Source: Falsiroseomonas sp050563535 (GTDB lineage: Bacteria; Pseudomonadota; Alphaproteobacteria; Acetobacterales; Acetobacteraceae). Taken from it: a stretch of DNA of 64,000 nt. This document shows positions 54,701-62,830 of the stretch, in pieces (position 1 is the stretch's first letter; each line of letters opens with the position of its first letter). Location: positions 124,001 to 188,000 of the forward strand of contig NZ_JBNXUO010000003.1 in the NCBI RefSeq assembly GCF_050563535.1, in the 5' to 3' direction. A model generated the notes under the pieces. The model was not told the origin of the DNA. It saw only the letters and a program-made list of their open reading frames with translations, and did no database searches. The translations under genes were made by a program, and so were the position numbers.

Positions 54701-55324
54701 GAACATCTCCCCCACCGGGCGCAGCACCAGGGCCTGCAAAGCCTCGCCGCTGCGCTGCGTGGCGGTGTCGAAGCGCCGGATCGTCTCGATCTCGTCGCCG
54801 AACAGGTCGAGCCGCACGGGGTCGCCCTCGCCCGCCGGGAACAGGTCCACGATGCCGCCGCGCATCGCGTATTCGCCATGCTCCATCACCGTGCCGGTGC
54901 GGTGGTAGCCGTTCGCCTCCAGGAATTCCGCCAGCTTCAACGGGTCCTGCCGGCCGCCCTTGCGCAGCGCCAGCGTCGCGCCCGCGAAGGCGGCGCGCGG
55001 CGGCACCTTCTGCACCAGGGCATTCACCGTGGTCAGCAGGATGCGCGGCGCGGCCGCCGGCTCCGCCAGGCGCGTCAGCGTGGCGACGCGCTCCGCCACG
55101 ATCTCAGGGTTGGGGGAGACGCGGTCATAGGGCAGGCAGTCCCAGGCGGGGAAGCGCAGCACCTCCACCCCCGGCGCGAAGAAGCCGAGCGCATCGGCCA
55201 TCCGCGCCATCCGCGCATCGTCGCGGCAGACATGCACCACGGCGCCCGCCGCCTCCGCACGGCGCCGGGCGAGCAGCAGGGCGTCGAAGCCCTCCGGCGC
55301 GCCATGGACCGTGATGTCGGCCAT
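51725..55324 (-). CDS. mfd: Transcription-repair coupling factor Mfd
   Basis: A 1199-residue ATP-dependent translocase. It has the UvrB-homology N-terminal part, the RNA polymerase-interacting domain around DLVVHQDHGIGRYDGL, and RecG-type motor motifs: Walker A VCGDVGFGKTEVALRAAF, DEEQHFGVAHKERLK and the TRG region. It removes stalled RNA polymerase and recruits UvrA. The C-terminus has an extra ~50-residue Pro/Ala/Lys-rich tail (PKQAAPPPKPAAPAQKPAAP and onward) after the regulatory domain. Its ATG overlaps the sdhE stop. Confidence 0.96.
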   Translation of the reverse strand: MADITVHGAPEGFDALLLARRRAEAAGAVVHVCRDDARMARMADALGFFAPGVEVLRFPAWDCLPYDRVSPNPEIVAERVATLTRLAEPAAAPRILLTTVNALVQKVPPRAAFAGATLALRKGGRQDPLKLAEFLEANGYHRTGTVMEHGEYAMRGGIVDLFPAGEGDPVRLDLFGDEIETIRRFDTATQRSGEALQALVLRPVGEMFLDPASISRFRTAYRDLFGNAAGDDPLYVSVSAGRRHPGMEHWAGLFHDAMETLLDHLGDQVSVSFDYQSEDALAVRMEMIADHYEARRMPAREGETPYRPAPPDRLYLDLDAWEGMLEPAQVFRFSPFNAPESQGAVDAGGRAGRLFTDVRAEGRNVFAAYGEHAQALARRGMRPVLAAWTRGSRERLANLLRENDVACETVDDFAGVQRLPQGVVALAVIGVERGFVSDGIALVGEQDLLGERIARPPRRRKRADQFIADATEMAEGDLVVHQDHGIGRYDGLATIDVNGAPHECLRLIYDGGDKLFLPVENIEVLSRFGSDQAGVALDKLGGSSWQARKAKAKSRIADMAAALIRVAAERRMKDAVSAIPPEGAWDEFCARFPFAETEDQQRAIADVLEDLSAGRPMDRLVCGDVGFGKTEVALRAAFCVAMSGSQVAVVVPTTLLSRQHARTFTARFEGLPVKVAQLSRMVTAKEAQAVREGLKSGDINIVVGTHALLAKAVEFADLGLVIVDEEQHFGVAHKERLKQFKADVHVLTLTATPIPRTLQLALTGVREMSVIATPPVDRLAVRTFIMPWDGVVIREAIQRERFRGGQVFCVVPRLEDLPKVRERLAEIVPEARVADAHGRLAPTELERVMTEFGDQKYDILLSTNIVESGLDMPAVNTLLIHRADMFGLAQLYQLRGRVGRGKQRGYAYLTWPQTHRLSAAAEKRLEVMQTLDNLGAGFTLASHDLDIRGAGNLLGDEQSGHIREVGIELYQQMLEDAVSDLRAGAGRDKAEEDSRDWTPQINLGLPVMLPEAYVRDLPVRLGLYRRIGALQTEAEIEAMAAELADRFGPLPAEAETLLQVVWLKALCRQVGAEKLDVGPKGIVLAFRGNRFANPAGLIQWVAGQGGAVKLRPDHKLALAQEMPYEARMREARRLLTALSEVVQGRVPAAPKQAAPPPKPAAPAQKPAAPKKNVFGRPAIPPAPKGAATRPIPLPGRWKR

Positions 55325-55635
55325 CAGCGCCCGGCCCCGTCCAGGATGCGGGTCAGCATCGGGGTGCGGAGTTCCACCGGCACGGGGCGGCGGCCGCTGA
55401 TCCAGTCGGCCAGGTCCACGTCGGACAGTTCCAGCACGGCTTCCAGCTCGTCCAGTTCCGCTTCGTCGAAGGCGGCGATGTGGCGGTCCACGAAGGCGCC
55501 GATGATCAGGTCGGCTTCCTTCGTGCCCCGGTGCCAGGCGCGGTAGCGCAGGCGGCGGCGGCGGGGGTCGAGGGTCGGTTCGGCTGCGTCGGGCATGTCG
55601 GCAACTGCGGTTGGGGCTGGCATATAGAGCCGCAT
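55324..55635 (-). CDS. sdhE: Succinate dehydrogenase assembly factor SdhE
   Basis: A 103-residue protein of the SdhE/YgfY (FAD assembly factor-2) family: DPRRRRLRYRAWHRGTKEADLIIGAF carries the RGxxE-like hallmark RGTKE, followed by an acidic helical part with DEAELDELEAVLELSDVDLADWISG. It promotes covalent flavinylation of SdhA. I choose ATG 55635 because AGGA lies just upstream; ATG 55596 is a possible shorter start. It is divergent from recG and touches mfd. Confidence 0.88.
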   Translation of the reverse strand: MRLYMPAPTAVADMPDAAEPTLDPRRRRLRYRAWHRGTKEADLIIGAFVDRHIAAFDEAELDELEAVLELSDVDLADWISGRRPVPVELRTPMLTRILDGAGR

Positions 55636-55668
55636 GGGAATCCTGTCAGCCCAGCCCCGGGCCGGGGC

Positions 55669-57777
55669 ATGATGCGCGACCTCGCCACCCAGGACGCGCC
55701 GGCCCTCGCCGGGTTGCTCGCGCCCTTCGACAGCCTCGAAGGGGTGGGCCCGACCCTGGCCGCCCTGCTGAGGGACGCGACGGACGGCAGCCGCGTGCTC
55801 GACCTGCTGCTGCACCTGCCGGAACGGGTGGTCATCCGCCGGAGGGTGGCGAGCCCGGAGGAGGCGCCGCTCGACCAGGACTGCGTGCTGGAGGTGGAGG
55901 TGAAGTCGCTCCGCGCGGCCCGCGCCCGCTCCACCGGCCGGCCCTATGTGGAGGTGAAGGCGACCGCAGGCGGCTGGCCGCTGACCATCCGCTACATGAA
56001 TGGCCGCCTGCCCTGGATCCAGAAGCTGCTGCCACCAGGATCGTTCCGCTTCCTGGCCGGGCGGGTGCTGGCGGAGGGCTCGCGCGGCTGGGCGATGCTC
56101 AACCCGATGAGCGCCGAGCGCGAATCGGCCCTGCCGCTGGTGGAGCCGGTCTGGCCGCTGGTGCGCGACCTGACGCCGAAGCGGCTCAACGCCGCCATGG
56201 CCGCGGCGTTGGAACGCCTGACGCCGCTGCCCGAATGGGCCGACGCCGCGCTGCTGAAGCGCGAGGGCTGGCCCGCTTTCCACGAGGCGATCCGCGCCCT
56301 GCAACGCCCCTCCGGCCCGCTGCCCCAGCTGCCGCGCCGCCGGCTCGCCTATGACGAGCTGCTGGCAGGCCAGGTCGCCACCGCGCTGGTCCGCCGCCGC
56401 CAGCGGAACCGCCCCGGCCGCGCCCTGCCCGGCACCGGGGAATTGCAGGCGAAGGCGCTGGCCGCCTTCGGCCACCCCATGACCCAAGGCCAGGCCGGGG
56501 CGCTGGCCGAGATCGGCGGCGACATGGCTGCCCCGCGCCGGATGCTGCGCCTGGTGCAGGGCGATGTCGGTTCGGGCAAGACGCTGGTGGCGGTGATGGC
56601 GATGCTGCGCGCCGTCGAATCGGGCGCGCAGGCCGCGCTGATGGCACCGACCGAGCTGCTGGCGCGACAGCACCTGCGGACGCTCGCGAAGCTCTGCCTG
56701 CCGGCCGGCGTGCGGGTCGAGCTGCTGACCGGCAGCGTGAAGGGGGCTGAGCGCAAGCGCGTGCTGGCGGGGCTGGCCAGCGGCGCGGTGCAGGTCGTGG
56801 TGGGCACCCATGCGCTGTTCCAGGAAGGCGTCGCCTTCCGCGACCTCGGCCTTGCCGTGGTGGACGAACAGCACCGCTTCGGCGTCCACCAGCGCCTGAT
56901 GCTTGCCGCCAAGGGCCGCGACGCGGACATGCTGGTGATGACCGCCACCCCCATCCCCCGCACCCTGCTGCTGACGCAATGGGGCGAGATGGCGGTCAGC
57001 CGCCTGGAGGGAAAGCCCGCCGGCCGCCAGCCCATCGCCACCCGCATCGCCAGCCAGGAACGCCTGCCCGAGGTGATCGACCGCCTGGGCGAGGCGCTGG
57101 CCCGCGGGGAGCGCGCCTACTGGGTGGTCCGCGCCATCTCCGGCGGCGAATCGGATGACAGCGTGGCGGCCGAGGACCGCTACGCCGAACTCGCGATGCG
57201 CTTCCCCGGCAAGGTCGGCATGGCGCACGGGTTGCAGGACCTGGCGGTGCGGGAGGCCGCGCTGGCCGATTTCGCCGCCGGCCGCACCCAGCTCCTGGTC
57301 GCGACGACGGTGGTGGAGGTGGGCGTCGACGTGCCGGAGGCGACGATCATGCTGATCGAGCAGGCCGAACGCTTCGGCCTCGCCGCCCTGCACCAGCTGC
57401 GCGGGCGGGTCGGGCGCGGATCGAAGCCGTCCTCCTGCCTGCTGGTCCATTCCGAGGGGCTATCGGAAGGCGAGAAGCGCCGCCTGCTGGTCCTGCGCGA
57501 CACCGAGGACGGCTTCCGCATCGCCGAGGAGGACCTGCTGACCCGCGGCGGTGGCGATGCACTCGGCGCCCGCCAGTCCGGCCAGCCCGGCGCACGCCTG
57601 CTCGACCCGCAGGAGGAGCCGGAGGAATATGCGCGGCTGATCAACATCGCCCATCGCGACGCCCAGCTCCTGCTCGACCGGGACCCGGACCTGGCGGGCG
57701 AACGCGGGCGTGCGGCGCTGGCGCTTCTCGCCCTGTTCGACCATGACCCGACGCTGGCCCGGCTCGACGCGGGGTGA
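55669..57777 (+). CDS. recG: ATP-dependent DNA helicase RecG
   Basis: A 702-residue superfamily 2 helicase: an N-terminal wedge OB domain (about 60-150), Walker A VQGDVGSGKTLVAVMAML (near residue 300), DEQH box VVDEQHRFGVHQR, motif III VMTATPIPRTL, and motifs V-VI (LVATTVVEVGVDVPEA, LHQLRGRVGRG). It remodels stalled forks and Holliday junctions. It is divergent from sdhE with only 33 bp between start codons, a normal arrangement in alphaproteobacteria. Confidence 0.96.
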   Translation: MMRDLATQDAPALAGLLAPFDSLEGVGPTLAALLRDATDGSRVLDLLLHLPERVVIRRRVASPEEAPLDQDCVLEVEVKSLRAARARSTGRPYVEVKATAGGWPLTIRYMNGRLPWIQKLLPPGSFRFLAGRVLAEGSRGWAMLNPMSAERESALPLVEPVWPLVRDLTPKRLNAAMAAALERLTPLPEWADAALLKREGWPAFHEAIRALQRPSGPLPQLPRRRLAYDELLAGQVATALVRRRQRNRPGRALPGTGELQAKALAAFGHPMTQGQAGALAEIGGDMAAPRRMLRLVQGDVGSGKTLVAVMAMLRAVESGAQAALMAPTELLARQHLRTLAKLCLPAGVRVELLTGSVKGAERKRVLAGLASGAVQVVVGTHALFQEGVAFRDLGLAVVDEQHRFGVHQRLMLAAKGRDADMLVMTATPIPRTLLLTQWGEMAVSRLEGKPAGRQPIATRIASQERLPEVIDRLGEALARGERAYWVVRAISGGESDDSVAAEDRYAELAMRFPGKVGMAHGLQDLAVREAALADFAAGRTQLLVATTVVEVGVDVPEATIMLIEQAERFGLAALHQLRGRVGRGSKPSSCLLVHSEGLSEGEKRRLLVLRDTEDGFRIAEEDLLTRGGGDALGARQSGQPGARLLDPQEEPEEYARLINIAHRDAQLLLDRDPDLAGERGRAALALLALFDHDPTLARLDAG

Positions 57778-57862
57778 CCGCCGCGGCAGGGCGCCGCGGG
57801 GGCTTGCATCCGCCCCCCCGCCTCCTTAATCGCCTCTCCCGGGAATTCCGGGGGCCTTCACC

Positions 57863-58588
57863 TTGACCGCGCTGATCGAGATCGAGCGCCTCACGAAGCG
57901 CTTCGGCGCCTTCACGGCCGTGGACGACGTGTCCTTCACCGTCTCGCGCGGGGAGGTTCTTGGCTTCCTCGGGCCGAACGGGGCGGGCAAGTCCACCACC
58001 ATGCGGATGCTGGCCGGCTTCATGACGCCCACCGCCGGCACCGCGCGCATCTGCGGCGACGACGTGGTGGAGAAGCCGGTGGCCGCGCGGCGCCATCTCG
58101 GCTTCCTGCCGGAAGGCGCGCCGACCTACCCGGAGATGACGGTGACCGGCTTCCTCGGCTTCTGCGCCCGCGCGCGCGGCTTCCGCGGCGCCGCGCTGGA
58201 CGGCCGGGTGGCGCATGCGATGGGGCTGACGCAGCTGGAAGGCGTGCGGCTGCAGCCGGTGGAGACGCTGTCGAAGGGCTTCAAGCGCCGCGTCGGCCTT
58301 GCCGCGGCCCTGCTGCACGACCCGCCCGTCCTGGTGCTGGACGAGCCGACGGACGGGCTCGACCCCAACCAGAAGCACGAGGTCCGCAACCTCATCCGCG
58401 GCATGGCGCAGGACAAGGCCATCGTGATCTCGACCCACATCCTCGAGGAGGTCTCGGCCGTCTGCACCCGCGCCGTCATCATCTCGCGCGGCCGCATCGT
58501 GGCCGATGCGACGCCGGCCGAGCTGGAGGCGCGGGGGCCGGGGCTGGAACACGTCTTCCGCGCCCTTACCCTGCCGGAGGCCGCGTGA
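57863..58588 (+). CDS. ABC transporter ATP-binding protein (GldA/CcmA-like)
   Basis: A 241-residue nucleotide-binding subunit: Walker A LGPNGAGKST, signature LSKGFKRRVGLAAAL (LSxGxxRR type), Walker B VLVLDEPTDGLDPNQKHEV and switch STHILEEV. It is the ATPase of the exporter formed with the next genes, in the GldA/drug-exporter group. Start TTG at 57863 with a G-rich site upstream. It lies 85 bp after recG and touches the permease gene. Confidence 0.9.
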   Translation: MTALIEIERLTKRFGAFTAVDDVSFTVSRGEVLGFLGPNGAGKSTTMRMLAGFMTPTAGTARICGDDVVEKPVAARRHLGFLPEGAPTYPEMTVTGFLGFCARARGFRGAALDGRVAHAMGLTQLEGVRLQPVETLSKGFKRRVGLAAALLHDPPVLVLDEPTDGLDPNQKHEVRNLIRGMAQDKAIVISTHILEEVSAVCTRAVIISRGRIVADATPAELEARGPGLEHVFRALTLPEAA

Positions 58589-59319
58589 TGGGTGGCGTGC
58601 TGACCGTCTTCCGGCGCGAGCTCGGCGGGTATTTCGCTACGCCTGTCGCCTATGTGTTCATCGTGATCTTCCTGGTCATGGCGGGTGCGCTGACCTTCAC
58701 GCTGGGCAACTTCTTCGCCCGCGGGCAGGCGGACCTGCAGCCCTTCTTCACCTTCGTCCCCTGGCTGTTCCTGTTCCTCGTCCCCGCGCTCACCATGCGG
58801 CTCTGGGCGGAGGAGAGGCGCCTCGGCACGATCGAGCTGCTGCTGACGCTGCCCATCGCGCAGTGGCAGGCTGTGGTCGGCAAGTTCCTCGCGGCCTGGG
58901 CCTTCTGCGCCATCGCGCTGGCGCTGACCTTCCCGCTGGTGGTCACGGTCAACGTCCTGGGCAACCCGGACAACGGCGTCATCCTGACCGGCTACCTGGG
59001 CTGCGTGCTGGTGGCGGGGTGCTTCCTGGCGCTGGGCGCCGCGATTTCCGCCATGACCAAGAACCAGGTCATCGCCTTCGTCCTGGCGGTCGCCGCCTGC
59101 TTCCTCGTCACCGCCGCGGGCAGCCCGGTGGTGACGGAATTCCTGTCGAAGCGCATCCCGCAGCTGGTGGACATCGCGCGTGCCGTCAGCGTCACCGACC
59201 GGCTCGGCGGCTTCTCGCGCGGGGTGATCACCGCGCGCGACATCGTCTTCTTCGCCACCTTCATCGGCTTCTTCCTCTTCGCCAACACCGTCGCGGTCGA
59301 CCAGAGGAAGGCGGACTGA
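58588..59319 (+). CDS. ABC transporter permease (GldF/ABC-2 type)
   Basis: A 243-residue ABC-2 permease with six membrane helices (for example VAYVFIVIFLVMAGALTFTL and VIAFVLAVAACFLVTAAG) and the coupling region LWAEERRLGTIELLLTLPI typical of GldF-like proteins. It forms the channel with the upstream ATPase. ATG 58588 shares bases with the ATPase stop; GTG 58585 is an alternative giving one extra residue. Three bases separate it from the next gene. Confidence 0.9.
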   Translation: MGGVLTVFRRELGGYFATPVAYVFIVIFLVMAGALTFTLGNFFARGQADLQPFFTFVPWLFLFLVPALTMRLWAEERRLGTIELLLTLPIAQWQAVVGKFLAAWAFCAIALALTFPLVVTVNVLGNPDNGVILTGYLGCVLVAGCFLALGAAISAMTKNQVIAFVLAVAACFLVTAAGSPVVTEFLSKRIPQLVDIARAVSVTDRLGGFSRGVITARDIVFFATFIGFFLFANTVAVDQRKAD

Positions 59320-59322
59320 ACC

Positions 59323-61278
59323 ATGGCCACGACCACCGAAGCCCCCGCCCCGGTCGCGCGCGGCAAGCGCGGCCTGTCGGCCTCCATCGCGTTGGCGCTG
59401 GCCGCCGTGCTGGCCATCGGCGTCAACATGCTGGCCGACCGGGTGCTGACCCGCGCGCGGCTCGACCTGACGGAGAACCGGCTCTACACCCTGTCCGACG
59501 GCACGCGGCAGGTCCTGGCCGGGTTGCAGGACCCGATCACGCTCCGCATCTTCTATTCCCGCAAGCTCGGCGCCACGATCCCCGTCTACGGCGCCTATGC
59601 CGAGCGTGTGCGCGCCATGCTTGAGGAATATGCCGCCGTCAGCCGCGGCCGCTTGCGGCTGGAATTCTTTGACCCCGAGCCCTTCAGCGAGACGGAGGAC
59701 CGCGCCCAGGCGCTCGGCCTCCAGGGCGTGCCGGTCGACCAGTCGGGCGAGCAGGTCTATTTCGGCCTGGCCGGCGTGAACCTGTTCGACGACGAGCGGA
59801 CGATCCCCTTCCTCCAGCCCGACCGCGAACGCTTCCTGGAATACGACCTGACGCGCATGGTGTGGGAACTGTCGAACCCGCGCCGGCCGGTGATGGGCGT
59901 CATCTCCTCGCTGCCGCTGAACGGCGACCCGCGGGCGATGATGATGCGCCAGCCCGGCGCCGGGCAGCCCTTCGTCGCGATGAACCAGCTGCGCCAGTTC
60001 TACACGCTGCGCGACATCGCCGCCGATGCGCAGGCGATCGACGCCGACGTGCAGGTGCTGCTGGTGGCGCATGCGCAGAACCTGTCCGACCAGACGCTCT
60101 ACGCCATCGACCAGTTCGTCATGCGCGGCGGCCGGCTGATCGCCATGACGGACCCGCACAGCGAAAGCCAGGCGTCCCGTCCCGCGCCGGGCGGCCGGCC
60201 GCCGGCCGACACCTCCTCCTCCCTCGCGCGCCTGTTCGACGCCTGGGGGATCGAGGCGCCGTCCGACAAGGTCGTGCTCGACATCCGCGACGCCTGGCGC
60301 GTCCGCTCCTCCGACCCGCGGGACCGGATGCAGGCGGTGGCCTATCTCGCCTGGTTCAACATCCCCGCCGCCGGCCTGAACCGCAGCGAGGTGGCGACGG
60401 CCGAGCTGCAGCAGGTCACCGTCGCCTCCGCCGGCGAGGTCCGCCGGCGGGACGGCGCGGCGATCGAGTTCGTCCCCCTGCTCACCACCTCCGACCGCAC
60501 GCAGCTCGTCGATGCCGCCGCCGTCCGGCAGGAGCCGAACCCGGCGCGGCTGCTGGCGAATTTCCAACCCGACGGGGGCGGGCGCGTGATCGCCGCGCGC
60601 ATCCGCGGCCAGCTCTCCTCCGCCTTCCCCGCCGCGCCCGCGCCGGCCGAGGGCACGGAACGCCCGGCCGACTTCCCCGCCCACCGCGCCCGCAGCGAAG
60701 GCCCGGCCAACCTCGTCGTCGCCAACGATGCCGACATCCTGGAGGACCGCTTCTGGGTCCGCGTGCAGGACTTCTTCGGCCAGCAGGTGACGACGCCGCT
60801 CAGCGACAACGGCGCCTTCCTCATCAACCTCGCCGACAGCATGGCGGGGGGCGAGGCGCTGGTCTCGCTCCGCTCCCGCGGGGAATCGCTCCGCCCCTTC
60901 GAGATGGTGGAGGCGATCCGCCGCGACGCGGAGGCGCAGTACCGCCAGACCGAGCGCGGCCTGCAGGAGCGCCTTGAGGCGACCGAGCGGCGCCTGCGCG
61001 AACTCCGCCAGGGACCGGGCGGTACCGGCGGGGACCGCGCGCCGGCCAATGCCGTCATCACCCCCGAGCAGCGCGCCGAGATCGACCGCGCGCGGGAGGA
61101 GATCCGCCGCACCCGCGGCGAGCTGCGCCAGGTGCAGCTGGAACTGCGCCGCGACATCGAGGGGCTGGAGACGCGGCTGAGGGTGCTGAACATCGCGCTC
61201 GTGCCGCTGCTGCTGACCTTCTTCGCCATCGGCCTCGGCTGGGTCAGGGCGCGCCGGCGTGCGGAGGCGCGGGCATGA
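59323..61278 (+). CDS. GldG family ABC transporter auxiliary protein
   Basis: A 651-residue protein with an N-terminal helix (ASIALALAAVLAIGVNMLAD), a large extracytoplasmic part of the ABC_transp_aux/GldG type (ARLDLTENRLYTLSDGTRQVLAGL, FFDPEPFSETEDRAQALGLQGV, DQFVMRGGRLIAMTDPHSES), a coiled coil (about 560-615) and a C-terminal helix (IALVPLLLTFFAIGLGWV). Relatives are linked to gliding and unknown export. It forms a unit with the preceding ATPase and permease and overlaps the DUF4340 gene by 4 bp. Confidence 0.88.
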   Translation: MATTTEAPAPVARGKRGLSASIALALAAVLAIGVNMLADRVLTRARLDLTENRLYTLSDGTRQVLAGLQDPITLRIFYSRKLGATIPVYGAYAERVRAMLEEYAAVSRGRLRLEFFDPEPFSETEDRAQALGLQGVPVDQSGEQVYFGLAGVNLFDDERTIPFLQPDRERFLEYDLTRMVWELSNPRRPVMGVISSLPLNGDPRAMMMRQPGAGQPFVAMNQLRQFYTLRDIAADAQAIDADVQVLLVAHAQNLSDQTLYAIDQFVMRGGRLIAMTDPHSESQASRPAPGGRPPADTSSSLARLFDAWGIEAPSDKVVLDIRDAWRVRSSDPRDRMQAVAYLAWFNIPAAGLNRSEVATAELQQVTVASAGEVRRRDGAAIEFVPLLTTSDRTQLVDAAAVRQEPNPARLLANFQPDGGGRVIAARIRGQLSSAFPAAPAPAEGTERPADFPAHRARSEGPANLVVANDADILEDRFWVRVQDFFGQQVTTPLSDNGAFLINLADSMAGGEALVSLRSRGESLRPFEMVEAIRRDAEAQYRQTERGLQERLEATERRLRELRQGPGGTGGDRAPANAVITPEQRAEIDRAREEIRRTRGELRQVQLELRRDIEGLETRLRVLNIALVPLLLTFFAIGLGWVRARRRAEARA

Positions 61279-62312
61279 ACCGCCGCACCCTGCTGCTTCT
61301 CGGCGGCGCCGCCGCGGGCACCGTCGGCGCCGCCATCCTGCTGACGCCCGACACGGCGGAGCCGCCGCCTCCCTCCACGACGCCGCTCGCCTTCCCCGGC
61401 CTCGCGCCCCGGTTGGCGGGGGCGGCGCGGATCGAGGTCGCGCGCCACGACGGCACGCTGACGGTCAGCCGCGCGGGCGACCGCTGGGTGCTGCCCGCCA
61501 AGGCGGACCACCCGGTCCGCCCCGAGCGCGTGCGCGAAGTGCTGGTCGGCCTGACCGAGCTGCGCCTGGCGGAGCCGCGCACCGCCAACCCCGAGATGCT
61601 GGAACGCCTCGGCGTGGAGGACCCGGCGCGGCCGGGCGCCACCTCCTCCCTCCTCCGCGTGCTGGATGCGAATGGCGCGCCCATCGCGGAACTGGTGGTC
61701 GGCCGGCGGCGGATGCGCGTGCAGGGCAACGTCCCGGAAAGCGTCTATGTCCGCCGCCCGGGCGAGAACCAGGCCTGGCTGGCCGAGGGGCGGCTGCCGC
61801 TCGACAGCGACCCCAATCTCTGGATCGACCGCGACATCGCCAACATCCCGCGCGAACGCGTGCGGGAGGTCGCGGTGATGCGGGCGGGCGAGCCCCCGCT
61901 GCTGCTGCGGCGCGGCCCCGACCCGGACGGCACGCTGGCGGTGGTGGAGCCGGCCGGCGCCCCGCCGACCGACGACATCAGCCTCGACGAGGTGGCGCGC
62001 GCCTTCGAGTTCCTGACCTTCCTCGATGTCCGGCGGGAGGCCGAGATCCCCGGCGAAGGCCTGGGCGAGGGACGCTTCACCCTGACCGACAACCTCCGCA
62101 TCTCCGTCACCGCCCACCGGGAGGGCGAGGATCTCTGGGTCCGCATGGCCGCCGAGGGCGACGAGGAGGCCGCGCGGCTCGCGGCGCGCTGGCGCGGCTG
62201 GGCCTACCAGGTCGGGCAGTGGAAGGAGAAGGCCTTCGTCCCCCGCCTTGCCGACCTGCTGCGGCAGGAACGCCAGGCCGAGCCCGCGCCGCCCGCCCAG
62301 CCGGCCCAATGA
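61275..62312 (+). CDS. DUF4340 domain-containing protein
   Basis: A 345-residue protein with an N-terminal helix (LLLLGGAAAGTVGAAILL) and a DUF4340 region (ARIEVARHDGTLTVSRAGDRWVLP, VGLTELRLAEPRTANPEMLERLGV). DUF4340 genes regularly follow GldG-like ABC auxiliary genes, as here, and the product is probably an extracytoplasmic partner of the exporter. It overlaps the GldG-like gene and the NUDIX gene by 4 bp each. Function unknown. Confidence 0.88.
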   Translation: MNRRTLLLLGGAAAGTVGAAILLTPDTAEPPPPSTTPLAFPGLAPRLAGAARIEVARHDGTLTVSRAGDRWVLPAKADHPVRPERVREVLVGLTELRLAEPRTANPEMLERLGVEDPARPGATSSLLRVLDANGAPIAELVVGRRRMRVQGNVPESVYVRRPGENQAWLAEGRLPLDSDPNLWIDRDIANIPRERVREVAVMRAGEPPLLLRRGPDPDGTLAVVEPAGAPPTDDISLDEVARAFEFLTFLDVRREAEIPGEGLGEGRFTLTDNLRISVTAHREGEDLWVRMAAEGDEEAARLAARWRGWAYQVGQWKEKAFVPRLADLLRQERQAEPAPPAQPAQ

Positions 62313-62770
62313 CCGAACCTGCCGCCCGGAACCGCCGCGAATTCCCGGACCGGCCCTGGGTGGGGATCGGGGTCGTCGCCTTCCGCGGCGACAGCGTGCT
62401 GCTGGTGCGCCGCGGCCGCCCGCCGCGGCTCGGCGAATGGTCGCTGCCGGGGGGGGCGCAGCGCCTCGGCGAGGCCGCCGAGCAGGCCGCGCGGCGCGAG
62501 CTGCGGGAGGAGACGGGGATCGAGGTGGGCCCGCTCCGCCTCCTCGCCGTGGTGGACGCGATCACGCCCGGCGACGATCCGGCCCGCCCGCGTTTCCACT
62601 ACACGATCATCGACTACGCCGCGGCCTGGGTGGCGGGCGAGCCGCGGCCCGGCGACGACGTGACGGAGGCCGCCTGGACCACCCCCGCCGACCTCCCGCG
62701 CCATGGGCTCTCGCCCGAGGCGCTGCGGGTGATCGAGGAAGCGCGGAGGCTCCCCGGGTTTCCCGTCTGA
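62309..62770 (+). CDS. NUDIX hydrolase
   Basis: A 153-residue protein with the Nudix box GAQRLGEAAEQAARRELREETGIEVG (the REEXTG core is RELREETG, about 69-76), preceded by WSLPGG. It hydrolyses a nucleoside diphosphate linked to another moiety; ADP-ribose or ADP-sugar types share this look. It overlaps DUF4340 and ends the exporter operon, with no obvious functional link. Confidence 0.9.
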   Translation: MTEPAARNRREFPDRPWVGIGVVAFRGDSVLLVRRGRPPRLGEWSLPGGAQRLGEAAEQAARRELREETGIEVGPLRLLAVVDAITPGDDPARPRFHYTIIDYAAAWVAGEPRPGDDVTEAAWTTPADLPRHGLSPEALRVIEEARRLPGFPV

Positions 62771-62830
62771 GCGTCGCGCGCGATAACTTTAGTATACATT
62801 GAACTCCACCCGGCCCAAACCGGTCGGCGA

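Noticed and set aside
51983..55546. A 1187-codon plus-strand open frame opposite mfd
   Set aside because: Composition is His/Arg/Gln-rich with no domain, while the opposite strand encodes intact Mfd. It is an antisense shadow.
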